Below are positions 17,006 through 25,069 of a DNA stretch of 64,000 bases, one piece after another; the first letter of the stretch is position 1; each line of letters starts with the position of its first letter. A program made the position numbers and the translations under genes. The stretch lies in NCBI GenBank assembly GCA_046594215.1, contig JBKJPX010000101.1:1-64000 (forward strand). The letters are read 5' to 3'. The notes under the pieces were generated by a model. The model was not told where the DNA came from. It was given only the letters and a program-made list of their open reading frames with translations, and did not search any database. The DNA is from Panacagrimonas sp046594215 (GTDB lineage Bacteria; Pseudomonadota; Gammaproteobacteria; Nevskiales; Nevskiaceae).

Positions 17006-17923
17006 ATGAAAAGATTCATTGCCGCATTGCTGATCTTCGCCGCGACGTTTTCGTCGAACAGCGCCAGCGCGTCCCTGCGCATCTTTGCGTGCGAACCCGA
17101 GTGGGGCGCGCTGGCCAGGGAAATCGGTGGTGCCGACGTGAACGTCTATGTCGCCACTTCGGCCCTGCAGGACGTGCACCAGATCCAGCCCAAGCCCAGC
17201 CTGATCGCGCAGTGGCGACAGGCAGACCTCGCGGTCTGTACCGGCGCGGAACTCGAGATCGGCTGGCTGCCGTCGCTCGCCGACAAGGGTGCAAACCCGA
17301 AGATCGCGCCGGGCTCGGCGGGGTATTTCGAGGCGAGCCGTTCTGTGCAGATGCTGGAGGTGCCGACGCGGCTGGATCGATCCGACGGCGATGTGCATCC
17401 CTTCGGCAATCCCCATATCCAGACCGATCCACGCAACATCGCCAAGGTCGCGCGCGCTCTCAGCGACAAGCTCGCGGAAGTCGACGCCGCGCACGCCGAA
17501 GGTTATCGCGCGCGCTACGCGGCGTTCGATCAGAAGTGGACGGCCGCGATCGCCGGCTGGGAGAAGCAGGCCGCGCCGCTGCGTGGCGTGGCGGTGGTCA
17601 GCGCGCACAAGTCCTGGTCCTACCTGTACGCCTGGCTCGGTCTGAAGGAAGTCGCGGCGCTCGAAGCCAAGCCGGGCATTCCGCCGAGCGGCGCGCACCT
17701 GGAAGAAGTGCTCGCCACGCTGAAGGTGCAGCCTGCCAGGATGGTCGTGTACGCGGCCTACCAGGACCATCGCCCGGTGGAGTGGATGACCGGACGCGCG
17801 AACATCGCGTCGGCGCAGCTGCCGTTCTCTCCGGGCGGCTCCGACGGCACGGATGACCTCGTGGGACTGTTCGACGTGACCATCACGCGCCTGCTCGAGG
17901 CCCTGTCGGGCAAGTCCTCGTGA
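17006..17923 (+). CDS. znuA: Zinc ABC transporter substrate-binding protein (ZnuA-like)
   Basis: This 305-residue periplasmic metal-binding protein of the cluster A-I family has a signal peptide ending near ASA-S. Candidate metal ligands are the histidine in LQDVHQIQ, the histidine in GNPHIQTDP, the histidine in VSAHKSW and the aspartate in SDGTDDL. The histidine-rich loop of classical ZnuA is absent. Its stop overlaps the permease start by 4 bp. Zinc or manganese is the likely cargo; the sequence cannot separate them. Confidence 0.85.
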   Translation: MKRFIAALLIFAATFSSNSASASLRIFACEPEWGALAREIGGADVNVYVATSALQDVHQIQPKPSLIAQWRQADLAVCTGAELEIGWLPSLADKGANPKIAPGSAGYFEASRSVQMLEVPTRLDRSDGDVHPFGNPHIQTDPRNIAKVARALSDKLAEVDAAHAEGYRARYAAFDQKWTAAIAGWEKQAAPLRGVAVVSAHKSWSYLYAWLGLKEVAALEAKPGIPPSGAHLEEVLATLKVQPARMVVYAAYQDHRPVEWMTGRANIASAQLPFSPGGSDGTDDLVGLFDVTITRLLEALSGKSS

Positions 17924-18690
17924 TGAACGCCGCCGAATGGGGGTTCGACGTCTCACTGCTCGGCGCGCCGCTGCTCGCGGGCCTGCTGGTGGTGGCCACG
18001 CACGTGCTGCTGGGCCGTCGCGTGCTCGAGCGCGGGATCATCTTCATCGATCTGACGATCGCGCAAGTCGCCGCGCTGGGTGTGATAGCGGTGGGACTGA
18101 TCGAGATGGATCACGTCGAGGGCTGGCGCACGCAGGCGGCGGCGGGGGTCGCGGCGCTCGCCGCCGCCGCCCTGCTCACGTGGACCGAAGGCAAGTTCCG
18201 CAAGCTGCAGGAAGCGCTGATCGGCAGCCTGTACGTGGTGTCGGCCAGCGCGGCCTTGCTGATGCTGGCGCGCAACCCGCACGGCGCGGAGCACATGCAG
18301 GAGTTGCTCGCGGGTCAGATCCTTTGGGTCGGTACGGCGCAACTGTGGCCGGTGGCTTTGCTGTACGCGGTCGTGCTCGGACTGTGGTTCGCGTGGGCGC
18401 GCACGCGGCCCAAGGCCTTCTACTTTTTGTTCGCCCTCACCGTGATGGCATCGGTGCAACTGGTGGGCGTGTACCTCGTGTTCGCGAGCCTGATCCTGCC
18501 GGCGATCGCCACCTCGGGGATCGGGGAAGGGAAGGGGCTGGGCGTGGGTTACGCGATCGGCGCCGGCGGTTACGCGCTCGGCCTGTGGTTGTCGGTGCCG
18601 CTGGATTTCCCGGCGGGGCCCTTGATCGTGTGCGTGCTCGCGGGGCTGGTGCTGGTGACGGCGGTGGTGCGTGGGTTATCGCGCCAGTAG
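17920..18690 (+). CDS. znuB: Metal ABC transporter permease (ZnuB-like)
   Basis: This 256-residue polytopic protein of the ABC-3 permease family has about seven to eight hydrophobic segments, with IFIDLTIAQVAALGV near residue 40 and VGVYLVFASLILPAIA near residue 185. It is coupled to the substrate-binding gene by ATGA overlap. No ATPase gene is adjacent, so the transporter must borrow an ATPase encoded elsewhere. The last 20 codons are repeated downstream in a tandem duplication. Confidence 0.85.
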   Translation: MMNAAEWGFDVSLLGAPLLAGLLVVATHVLLGRRVLERGIIFIDLTIAQVAALGVIAVGLIEMDHVEGWRTQAAAGVAALAAAALLTWTEGKFRKLQEALIGSLYVVSASAALLMLARNPHGAEHMQELLAGQILWVGTAQLWPVALLYAVVLGLWFAWARTRPKAFYFLFALTVMASVQLVGVYLVFASLILPAIATSGIGEGKGLGVGYAIGAGGYALGLWLSVPLDFPAGPLIVCVLAGLVLVTAVVRGLSRQ

Positions 18691-19196
18691 GGAAGAAAGC
18701 CTCGGCCTCGTCGGCGCTACGGCTGTGCTCCCTCTCCCCATGCGGCTTCATCGCATGGGGAGAGGGCCGAGGTGAGGGGCGGCTTTTCGGCAAGCGATCG
18801 CCGCTTTATTCGACACGAAACTCCGTTGCGAAAAAAGAGGCGCCGTTTCTCACGTCATGCCCCTCACCCCGGCCCTCTCCCCGCTGTCGCGGGGAGAGGG
18901 AGAAAGGCGATGGCTCTCTTGGATCTGCCGGCGTGGGGCTTGATCGTGTGCGTGCTCGCGGGGCTGGTGCTGGTGACGGCGGTGGTGCGTAGGTTATCGC
19001 GCCAGTAGGGAAGGAAAGCCTCGGCCTCGTCGGCGCTACGGCTGTGCTCCCTCTCCCCATGCGGCTTCATCGCGTGGGGAGAGGGCCGGGGTGAGGGGCG
19101 GCTTTTCAGCAAGCGATCGCCGCTTTATTCGACACGGAACTCCGTTGCGAAAAAAGAAGCGCCGTTTCTCACGTCGGCCCCTCACCCCGACCCTCT
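18621..19196. repeat. Tandem duplication of permease 3' end plus intergenic sequence (offset 318 bp)
   Basis: Copy A (18621-18920) includes the last codons of the permease gene, its stop and the intergenic hairpins. Copy B starts at 18939 with the same CTTGATCGTGTGCGTGCTCG and runs at high identity to 19196, where it is interrupted by the IS110 element. It resumes at 20351 and ends near 20391. Copy B retains a 32-codon remnant of the permease C-terminus (18910-19008). Confidence 0.85.
18728..18902. repeat. Paired G-rich palindromes in duplicated region
   Basis: Hairpin units at 18728-18780 (CTCCCTCTCCCC ... GAGGTGAGGGGC) and 18859-18902 (GCCCCTCACCCC ... GGGGAGAGGGAG) face each other about 80 bp apart, as at 10517-10662 and 38319-38456. 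They are copied again at 19047-19099 and at the IS-split unit 19177-19196/20351-20376. Confidence 0.8.
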
Positions 19197-19402
19197 TATG
19201 TCTTGCTGTTTTTGTAGCGTAGGTGTCGGGAGCCCGGCGTACGCGCTCGATTGACCCGAGGTCGCGATGACCGTGGGAGAGCATGGAGCCGTACGCCGGT
19301 TTCTCGCGCGACCGCCCGAACAGTTGCCCGACTATCGTTCGCACCGATAAGGCAGGGCGTGGCGCGAGAGCTCTCGACCGGCCCACTGTATCGGAGCATT
19401 TC
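19197..19402 (+). ncRNA. Candidate bridge RNA region of IS110 element
   Basis: About 205 bp lie between the left end and the transposase ATG. IS110-family elements encode a structured bridge RNA of similar size in this position, which pairs with target and donor DNA. Stem potential is visible, such as GCCCGGCGTACGC against GCCGTACGCCGG. The guide loops were not resolved, so this call rests on family knowledge and position. Confidence 0.45.
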
Positions 19403-20341
19403 ATGATTGGCATCGGGATCGATGTATCGAAGGCGTGGTTGGATGTGGCGATTTGCGGGCAGGCGCGCGTGGAGCGCTATGCCCAGTCCCTGCAAGGCAT
19501 TGAGCAGTTGATTGCCTGTCTGTCTGCGGATCGGGGAGGGTCTCGGATCGTGCTGGAAGCCACCGGCGGATACGAAGTCGCCGTGCTCGACGCGTTGTGC
19601 GCCGCCGGCTACTGGGTGGCTCGTATCAATCCGCGTCAGGGCCGGGACTTCGCCAAGGCGCTGGGCGTGCTGGCCAAGACTGACCGGATCGATGCGGGTG
19701 TCCTGGCGCAGATGGCCGAACTGCTGCACGCCAAGCTGCGCTGCTACGTCCCGCCAGAGCCCGTGGCGAGCCACGCTCAGTGCCTGGGTGCGTCGCCGCG
19801 CTCAGGTGGTCGAAGCCCTCAAGGTCCAACGCCAGCAGCGAGCGACCAGCCCAGCCCAGCCAGCATCCAGACCTTGATCGATCAGACCCTGGCCACGCTC
19901 GAAGCCGAACAGGCGCAGATCGATCTCGAGATTCGACGCCAGGTCGGCCCGCAGCTCACCCCCGCACTGCGCTCCATCAAAGGCATTGGCCCGGTCCTCC
20001 AAGCCCACCTGCTCGCCGATCTGCCGGAAATCGGCCACCTCAGTGGAAGACAGATCAGCAAACTCGTCGGCGTGGCGCCCTTGAACCGCGACAGCGGCAC
20101 GCTGCGGGGAACCCGCCACATCTGGGGAGGACGCGCCAGCCTGCGCGCCGTGCTCTACATGGCCGCCCTGACCTCCATCCGCTGGGATCCCACCTTGCGG
20201 GCCTTCTTCCAACGCCTGCGCGCCGCAGGCAAACCCGGAAAAGTCGCCCTCGTCGCCTGCATGCGCAAACTCCTCGTCATCCTCAACGCTCGATGCCGAG
20301 ACCAACTCCTGATTCCAAATCCGAAAACCGCGTCCGCTTAA
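19403..20341 (+). CDS. IS110-family transposase with an out-of-frame middle segment
   Basis: This 312-residue DEDD recombinase has Asp7 in GIDVSK, Glu52 in LEATGGYE, and Asp94 and Asp97 in KTDRID. The C-terminal domain (SIKGIGPVLQAHLLADLPE, then LVGVAPLNRDSG) contains the conserved Ser231. Residues of about 121-152 (19763-19858) do not look like the family. The +1 frame there reads LSAWVRRRAQVVEALKVQRQ, which does. Two compensating single-base indels therefore keep the frame open. Activity is doubtful. Confidence 0.85.
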   Translation: MIGIGIDVSKAWLDVAICGQARVERYAQSLQGIEQLIACLSADRGGSRIVLEATGGYEVAVLDALCAAGYWVARINPRQGRDFAKALGVLAKTDRIDAGVLAQMAELLHAKLRCYVPPEPVASHAQCLGASPRSGGRSPQGPTPAASDQPSPASIQTLIDQTLATLEAEQAQIDLEIRRQVGPQLTPALRSIKGIGPVLQAHLLADLPEIGHLSGRQISKLVGVAPLNRDSGTLRGTRHIWGGRASLRAVLYMAALTSIRWDPTLRAFFQRLRAAGKPGKVALVACMRKLLVILNARCRDQLLIPNPKTASA

Positions 20342-20392
20342 GACAGTTGCTCTCCCCGCTGTCGCGGGGAGAGGGAGAAAGGCGACGGCTCT

Positions 20393-21529
20393 CTACCCCT
20401 GCGCCACGATCCACGCACTGATCCGCGACCACTGCTGCTTCAAGGTCTTCGCGCCCATGAACAGGCCGATGTGCCCACCCGGCGCAAGCTCCTTGCGGAT
20501 CTGATCCCTGGGTGTGCCCACGAGGTTCTCGGCGTTGAACACCTGGTCGGGCGTGGTGATGTCGTCGTCCGCACCCGCGAGCAGGTACAGCGGCACCGTG
20601 ATGTTCTTGAGCGAGATGCGCTCGCCCAGCGCCACGAACTCGCCGCGCGCCAGGCGGTTGAGCTTGAACAGGTGCTTCACCGCTTCCAGGTACATGCGGC
20701 CCGGCAGGTCGACCACGTGCTCGTACCAGCGCGCGAAGTGGCGCGCGCGCTGCACGTACTCGGGGTTGGTGATGTTGTCGAACAGGTCGATGTACTTGCC
20801 CCAGTAGTGCTCGTCCGGGTGCATGTTCTTCCAGCCCTGCAGCATGAACCGGCCGCGCATGCGACCGCCGCCCATGGCCACCATCGAGCGGTAGAAGTTG
20901 AACGGCGTGCGCTGCGCCATCTTCGTCACCGGTCCGTGACCAGCGTGCGTGTCGATGGGCGCACCCGCGAGCACCAGCGAAACCGCCTTGCCCGGAAAGC
21001 GCGCAGCGTGCATCGCCGACAGCCAGCCGCCCTGGCACAGGCCCACGAGATGCGCCTTGCCGCCGACCGAATCGATCGCGTCGTTGAGATCCGACAGGTA
21101 CTTGTCGATGCCGAAGTTGCGCATCTCGTGCGTGGCCGACTTCCAGTCGGTGACGAACACGCGCCGGCAGCCGTTGGCCTTGAGCGTCTGCACGAGGCTC
21201 TGGCCGTCGGCGTAGTCGGCGATGGTCGACGGATGACCCGCGTAGGGCGCATCGACGATCACGGGTATCGCGTCGGCGGGTGCGTGCTCCTCGGAGAAGT
21301 CGCGCAGCAGCATCGTCTGCGATTCGAACGCGATCGAGTGCGGTGTGACCCAGTCGGGACGGTCCGGAAACGTGATTGCGCGCGCGTTCCGCACGTACGT
21401 CAGCCAGTCCTTGGGCAGGCGCGCGCCGCGCTTGCGGATCTGCCGCGACCATTCCACCGGCCAGTAGGCGGGGACAGCGAGCAGGAGCTTCTGGAGGTTG
21501 GTGCGTTCGACCACGGGCGGGGTGCTCAT
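20393..21529 (-). CDS. PhaC-related alpha/beta hydrolase (PHA synthase/depolymerase-like)
   Basis: This 378-residue alpha/beta hydrolase has a nucleophile motif GLCQGGW (Cys165), the cysteine-type lipase box of PHA synthases, an aspartate in LLAGADDDITTP and a histidine in PGGHIGLFMG. It is much shorter than PhaC and lacks the N-terminal synthase domain, so it may be an accessory synthase-like protein or a depolymerase. It is the last gene of the minus-strand PHA operon, 87 bp after the depolymerase gene. Confidence 0.82.
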   Translation of the reverse strand: MSTPPVVERTNLQKLLLAVPAYWPVEWSRQIRKRGARLPKDWLTYVRNARAITFPDRPDWVTPHSIAFESQTMLLRDFSEEHAPADAIPVIVDAPYAGHPSTIADYADGQSLVQTLKANGCRRVFVTDWKSATHEMRNFGIDKYLSDLNDAIDSVGGKAHLVGLCQGGWLSAMHAARFPGKAVSLVLAGAPIDTHAGHGPVTKMAQRTPFNFYRSMVAMGGGRMRGRFMLQGWKNMHPDEHYWGKYIDLFDNITNPEYVQRARHFARWYEHVVDLPGRMYLEAVKHLFKLNRLARGEFVALGERISLKNITVPLYLLAGADDDITTPDQVFNAENLVGTPRDQIRKELAPGGHIGLFMGAKTLKQQWSRISAWIVAQG

Positions 21530-21616
21530 CGGGTTTCGGGTGTGGACAAAGAATGGGTGCGGCGTTCTGCGGAGAACGCCGGCTGGGTTTGAATCGAGAG
21601 TGTCGCGCTCGCCTGC

Positions 21617-22519
21617 CTACGATCCGTCCGCGTGCATCGCCGCGCTCCACGGGCGGCGATGCTCCGACTTCGTCTGGGCGGCGTTCTCGCTGTCGAGAAA
21701 ATCGCGCACAAGGTCGGCGGTGATCTGCGGCTGCGCGATGACGAACAGGTGTCCCTCGTCCATGACTTCGAGCCGCGAATTCGGAATCAGCTTGGCCAGG
21801 ATGTGCCCGTTGATCGGCGGACAGATCGGATCGTCCGCGCCGGCCAGTACGAGCGTGGGCTGGCGCAGCCGCCACAGCCACAAGGCGCTGGTCCAGCCCG
21901 TGAGCGCGCTGAGCTGCAGCAGGTAGCCCGCGCGGCTGGGTTTCTTGATTCGCGAGGCGTAATCGCGCGCCAGTGCCTTGTCCCAGCGGAAGCGCCCGCC
22001 GTAAAGCCGGCCCGCTTCCTGTTCCATGTAGCCGGGCTTCAGGTAACGCGTCGGGCTCAGCAGTTTCCAGAACACGGAAGGCTTGGCCGGCCAGGACAGC
22101 ACCGAGCCCGCCATCGTCGCGCAGAGCACCAGGCGGCGGCAGCGGCTGGGCGCGGTGTGCGCGAACTGCTGCGCCAGCGCGCCGCCCCAGGACACGCCGA
22201 TCACGTCGGCGCGCTCGTGTCCCATCTTCTTGAGCACGTGCACGGCCAAGCGCGCGACGGTGCTCATGCGGTACGGGTAGGGCGGCAGGGTGGAGCCCCC
22301 GATGCCGGGCATGTCGAAGCTGATGACCTCGACGTCGCCGAGCGCGGCGACGAAGGGCGTGAGCAGTTCGAAGTTTCCGCCAATGCCGTTGAACAGCAGG
22401 ATCGGCGCGGGGGCCGCCGTGCCGGGCCAGTGCGCCACGCGCAAGGTCATGCTGCCGACGCGCACTTCCTTGAGCAGGAGCTTGCGCGGGGGCGGATGCA
22501 GAGGGTCGGGGGCGTTCAA
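21617..22519 (-). CDS. phaZ: Intracellular medium-chain PHA depolymerase
   Basis: This 300-residue alpha/beta hydrolase has a Ser110 nucleophile in GVSWGGALAQQFAH, a segment nearly diagnostic of mcl-PHA depolymerase PhaZ. It also has an aspartate in LAGADDPICPP and a histidine in DEGHLFVI. It hydrolyses stored polyester granules to hydroxy acids in the cytoplasm. It sits between a synthase gene and a synthase-like gene, so storage and mobilisation genes are together. Confidence 0.88.
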   Translation of the reverse strand: MNAPDPLHPPPRKLLLKEVRVGSMTLRVAHWPGTAAPAPILLFNGIGGNFELLTPFVAALGDVEVISFDMPGIGGSTLPPYPYRMSTVARLAVHVLKKMGHERADVIGVSWGGALAQQFAHTAPSRCRRLVLCATMAGSVLSWPAKPSVFWKLLSPTRYLKPGYMEQEAGRLYGGRFRWDKALARDYASRIKKPSRAGYLLQLSALTGWTSALWLWRLRQPTLVLAGADDPICPPINGHILAKLIPNSRLEVMDEGHLFVIAQPQITADLVRDFLDSENAAQTKSEHRRPWSAAMHADGS

Positions 22520-22559
22520 GTAAGCGGCTATCTCTCTCTACCAAGTGAACAGCATGGCC

Positions 22560-24221
22560 TCAGGCCAACACGTACTCGCCCGGCGCGGCGCCGATCGGCG
22601 GGTATTTGGCGCTGCCCGGAGTCTTCGGCGCCGGCTTCTTCTTGCCGTGCCGGTCCGAGGCCCATTTGATCCACAGCTCCCACCAGCTACCGGTCGTGGC
22701 CTTGGACGCCTCGAGCCACTCGTGCGGATCGTCGGGCAGCACGTCCGCGGTCTGGTACGAGGCCTTGCCCTTGCCCGGCGGGCAGACCAGTGTCTGGATG
22801 TGGCCGCTGTTCACGAGCACGAACTGCGAGGGCCCGCCGAGCAGCTTGACCGATTTGTAGCAGGCATCCCAGGGCGTGATGTGATCGGTACGGCCGGCGA
22901 CGATGAAGCTCTCGACGTCGACCTTGCTCAGATCGACCTGGGAATCCGGCAGCGAGTACACCTCGCCGTTGCCGATTTCATTCTTCGCCAACATGCCGCA
23001 GAAGTCGTGGTGCAAGGCCGCGGGCAGTCGCGTGCTGTCGCTGTTCCAGTACAGCACGTCGAACGCGGCCGGTTTCCTGCCCATCAGGTAGTTGTTCACC
23101 CAGTAGTTCCAGACCAGGTCATTGGGCCGCAGCCACGCGAACATCTTGGCCATCTCGTAGCCGTGCAGCACGCCTTCCTTCTTCGAGCGCTTGAGCGACT
23201 TCTCGAGGCCGTCGGGGGTCAGGAAGTAGCCCATGTTCGTCTTCTCCATGCCGGAGATGTCGAGCAGGGTGACGTTGAGCGTGAGCGTGTTGACGGTGTC
23301 GAGCTTGCCCTGGTCCGCGTAGCGGCCGAGCGCGACCGCCGCCGTCAGGCCGCCGGCGCACAGCCCCATGAAGCTCACCTTCTTCGCACCGGTGATCTCC
23401 ATCACCGCGAGGTGTGCTTCTTCCAGCGCCTTCACGTAGTGCATCAACGACAGGTGCGCGAGCTCCGGTCCCGGGTTGCGCCAGCTCACCATGAACACCT
23501 GGACGCCCTGCTTCACCGCGTAGTTCACGAAGCTGTTCGACGGCGAGAGATCCAGCACGTAAAACTTGTTGATCTGCGGCGGCACCACCATCAGCGGGAT
23601 CTCGTAGACCTCCGCGCTCTGCGGCTTGTACTGCAGCAGTTCCAGCACCTCGTTGCGGAACACCACGTCGCCGGGCGTCGCCGCGACGTTGCGGCCAACC
23701 TCGAACGCGGTGCGATCCACCATCGAGATCATGCCGGCATTGTCGAGGCGGTCGGAGATGAAGTGCTGCAAGCCGCGCATCAGGCTCTTGCCGTGTGTCT
23801 CGCGGACCTGCTTGAGCACGACGGGATTCGTGAGCGGGTTGTTGCTGGGCGCCAGCGCCTCGATGAGCATCGTCGACAGGAAGCGCGCGGCGGAGGCGTC
23901 ACGGCCCTCGAGTTCGAGTTCCTTGATCAGCGCGTAGGCCTCCTGGCTCGCGGCGAGGTAGACCTGCACGAGTGCGCCGGTCACGCGGTTCGAACTCCAT
24001 GCTGCATCGGCGAAGCGCTTGTCGCCCGCGGCGGGCACCACGTCCGACTTGCCGCGCAGGATGCGCAGGAATTCCTTCGCGAAGCCCGCGATGTGCCGGA
24101 TCGGCAGGCCGGGGTTCCCGCGCAGGCGGCCGAGGATGACGAGCGACAGTCGCAGCAGTTCCGAGCGTGAAGGCGGCGAGGGGAGTCGGGCCCGTCGCGG
24201 GGCGGCCTTGTGCTTGGCCAT
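22560..24221 (-). CDS. phaC: Polyhydroxyalkanoate synthase
   Basis: This 553-residue PHA synthase polymerises (R)-3-hydroxyacyl-CoA into storage polyester on granules. Active-site Cys288 lies in MGLCAGG, the aspartate in AGRTDHITPWD and the histidine in NSGHIQ. The N-terminal domain starts after a basic MAKHKAAPRRARLP segment. The start at 24221 has an AGGAGACT-like site upstream. It follows the enoyl-CoA hydratase gene by 35 bp, which fits supply of monomers from fatty-acid beta-oxidation. Length and motifs fit class I or II. Confidence 0.93.
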   Translation of the reverse strand: MAKHKAAPRRARLPSPPSRSELLRLSLVILGRLRGNPGLPIRHIAGFAKEFLRILRGKSDVVPAAGDKRFADAAWSSNRVTGALVQVYLAASQEAYALIKELELEGRDASAARFLSTMLIEALAPSNNPLTNPVVLKQVRETHGKSLMRGLQHFISDRLDNAGMISMVDRTAFEVGRNVAATPGDVVFRNEVLELLQYKPQSAEVYEIPLMVVPPQINKFYVLDLSPSNSFVNYAVKQGVQVFMVSWRNPGPELAHLSLMHYVKALEEAHLAVMEITGAKKVSFMGLCAGGLTAAVALGRYADQGKLDTVNTLTLNVTLLDISGMEKTNMGYFLTPDGLEKSLKRSKKEGVLHGYEMAKMFAWLRPNDLVWNYWVNNYLMGRKPAAFDVLYWNSDSTRLPAALHHDFCGMLAKNEIGNGEVYSLPDSQVDLSKVDVESFIVAGRTDHITPWDACYKSVKLLGGPSQFVLVNSGHIQTLVCPPGKGKASYQTADVLPDDPHEWLEASKATTGSWWELWIKWASDRHGKKKPAPKTPGSAKYPPIGAAPGEYVLA

Positions 24222-24256
24222 GCTTAGTCTCCTGGATTGTTGGGGCGGTCGCGGGA

Positions 24257-24724
24257 TCACGCGGCCTTGGGCATCAGCATCACGAGCAGTTCGGCGATCA
24301 GCGCCGGTTTTGACTCGTTCTCGATTTCCACCGTGTACTCCTGCGTCAGCAGCAGCCGACCCTTGTCCTTGGGCACGGCGGCGAGGAGCTTGATGCGGGC
24401 CCGTACGCGGGCGCCGGATTTCACCGGTGCCAGGAAGCGCACCTTGTCGAAACCGTAGTTGAGGATCGCACCGGCGTCCGACGGTGCTGCGGGCAGCTCG
24501 AACAGCCAGGTCGGCAGCAGAGACAGGGTGAGCATGCCGTGCGCCACGGGTCCGCCGAACGGACTTTCCTTGCGCGAGCGCGCCACGTCGGTGTGGATCC
24601 ACTGGCGGTCGCCCGTGCAGTCGGCGAAGGACTGGATACGGGGCTGGTCGAGCGTGGTCCAGTCGGTTACGCCCAGTTCCTCGCCAAGCTTCGCGGCGAT
24701 GTTCTCCATGGTCAAAGCGGACAT
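24257..24724 (-). CDS. phaJ: MaoC-family (R)-specific enoyl-CoA hydratase
   Basis: This 155-residue hot-dog-fold hydratase has the hydratase-2 motif FADCTGDRQWIHTD, with the catalytic Asp and His, near residues 33-45, and GPVAHGMLTLSLLP following. It would convert trans-2-enoyl-CoA to (R)-3-hydroxyacyl-CoA, the substrate of the adjacent synthase. It is the first gene of the minus-strand PHA operon, and the 345-bp gap upstream holds an operator-like element facing the other way. Confidence 0.9.
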   Translation of the reverse strand: MSALTMENIAAKLGEELGVTDWTTLDQPRIQSFADCTGDRQWIHTDVARSRKESPFGGPVAHGMLTLSLLPTWLFELPAAPSDAGAILNYGFDKVRFLAPVKSGARVRARIKLLAAVPKDKGRLLLTQEYTVEIENESKPALIAELLVMLMPKAA

Positions 24725-24850
24725 CGGTCTCTCCTCGAATTGGGGGACGGCTGCGCCCGCTGCTTTGGCGGGCTTTCACGCTAGCGATACCCGGTCGAGT
24801 TTACGCCTGCCCGTTCGGGTAGGGCCCGGGCGAGGGATAGCCAGGAAGAG

Positions 24851-24893
24851 CGGATGCCCGGGCGGAATCGCGGCGCTACGCCAAAGGTATTGA
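24851..24893 (+). promoter_or_regulatory. 43-bp LysR-type element, copy 3 (degenerate)
   Basis: In the 345-bp gap before the reductase gene, the plus strand reads GGATGC-N7-GAATCGC and then CCAAAGGTATTGA at the same spacing as in the other copies. The AAAGGTATTG end is identical to copies 1 and 2, but the dyad is weaker. The orientation matches the gene at 25070, about 180 bp downstream. No gene is seen in the rest of the gap. Confidence 0.5.
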
Positions 24894-25069
24894 AGAGTGG
24901 CGGCCGCCATCGATACCTTGGCCAACCCAAAAGGTCGGTGCCGACGCGCCTGCCGGTCCGATAGCCTTCTCTGGCTGCGGGGGTCCGGATCGAGGGCCAA
25001 GCTTGGCCGGCGGTTCGCGCAACGACTGTCCTCAGTTCTTCCTCCGCCCAAAACCGAGCCGGTGATCCG

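Larger units (their letters stand above)
19197..20350 (+). mobile_element. IS110-family insertion sequence
   Basis: This element of about 1.15 kb encodes one DEDD transposase and interrupts a G-rich palindrome: the left flank ends CCCTCT and the right flank resumes TCTCCCCGCTG. The intact sister copy at 18870-18900 reads CCCTCTCCCCGCTG, which reveals the empty site. A CT dinucleotide (or TCT) is present at both junctions, as expected for the family. Subterminal TGTCTT (19200-19205) and AAGACA (20340-20345) form a short inverted match. The boundaries are uncertain by a few bases. Confidence 0.85.
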
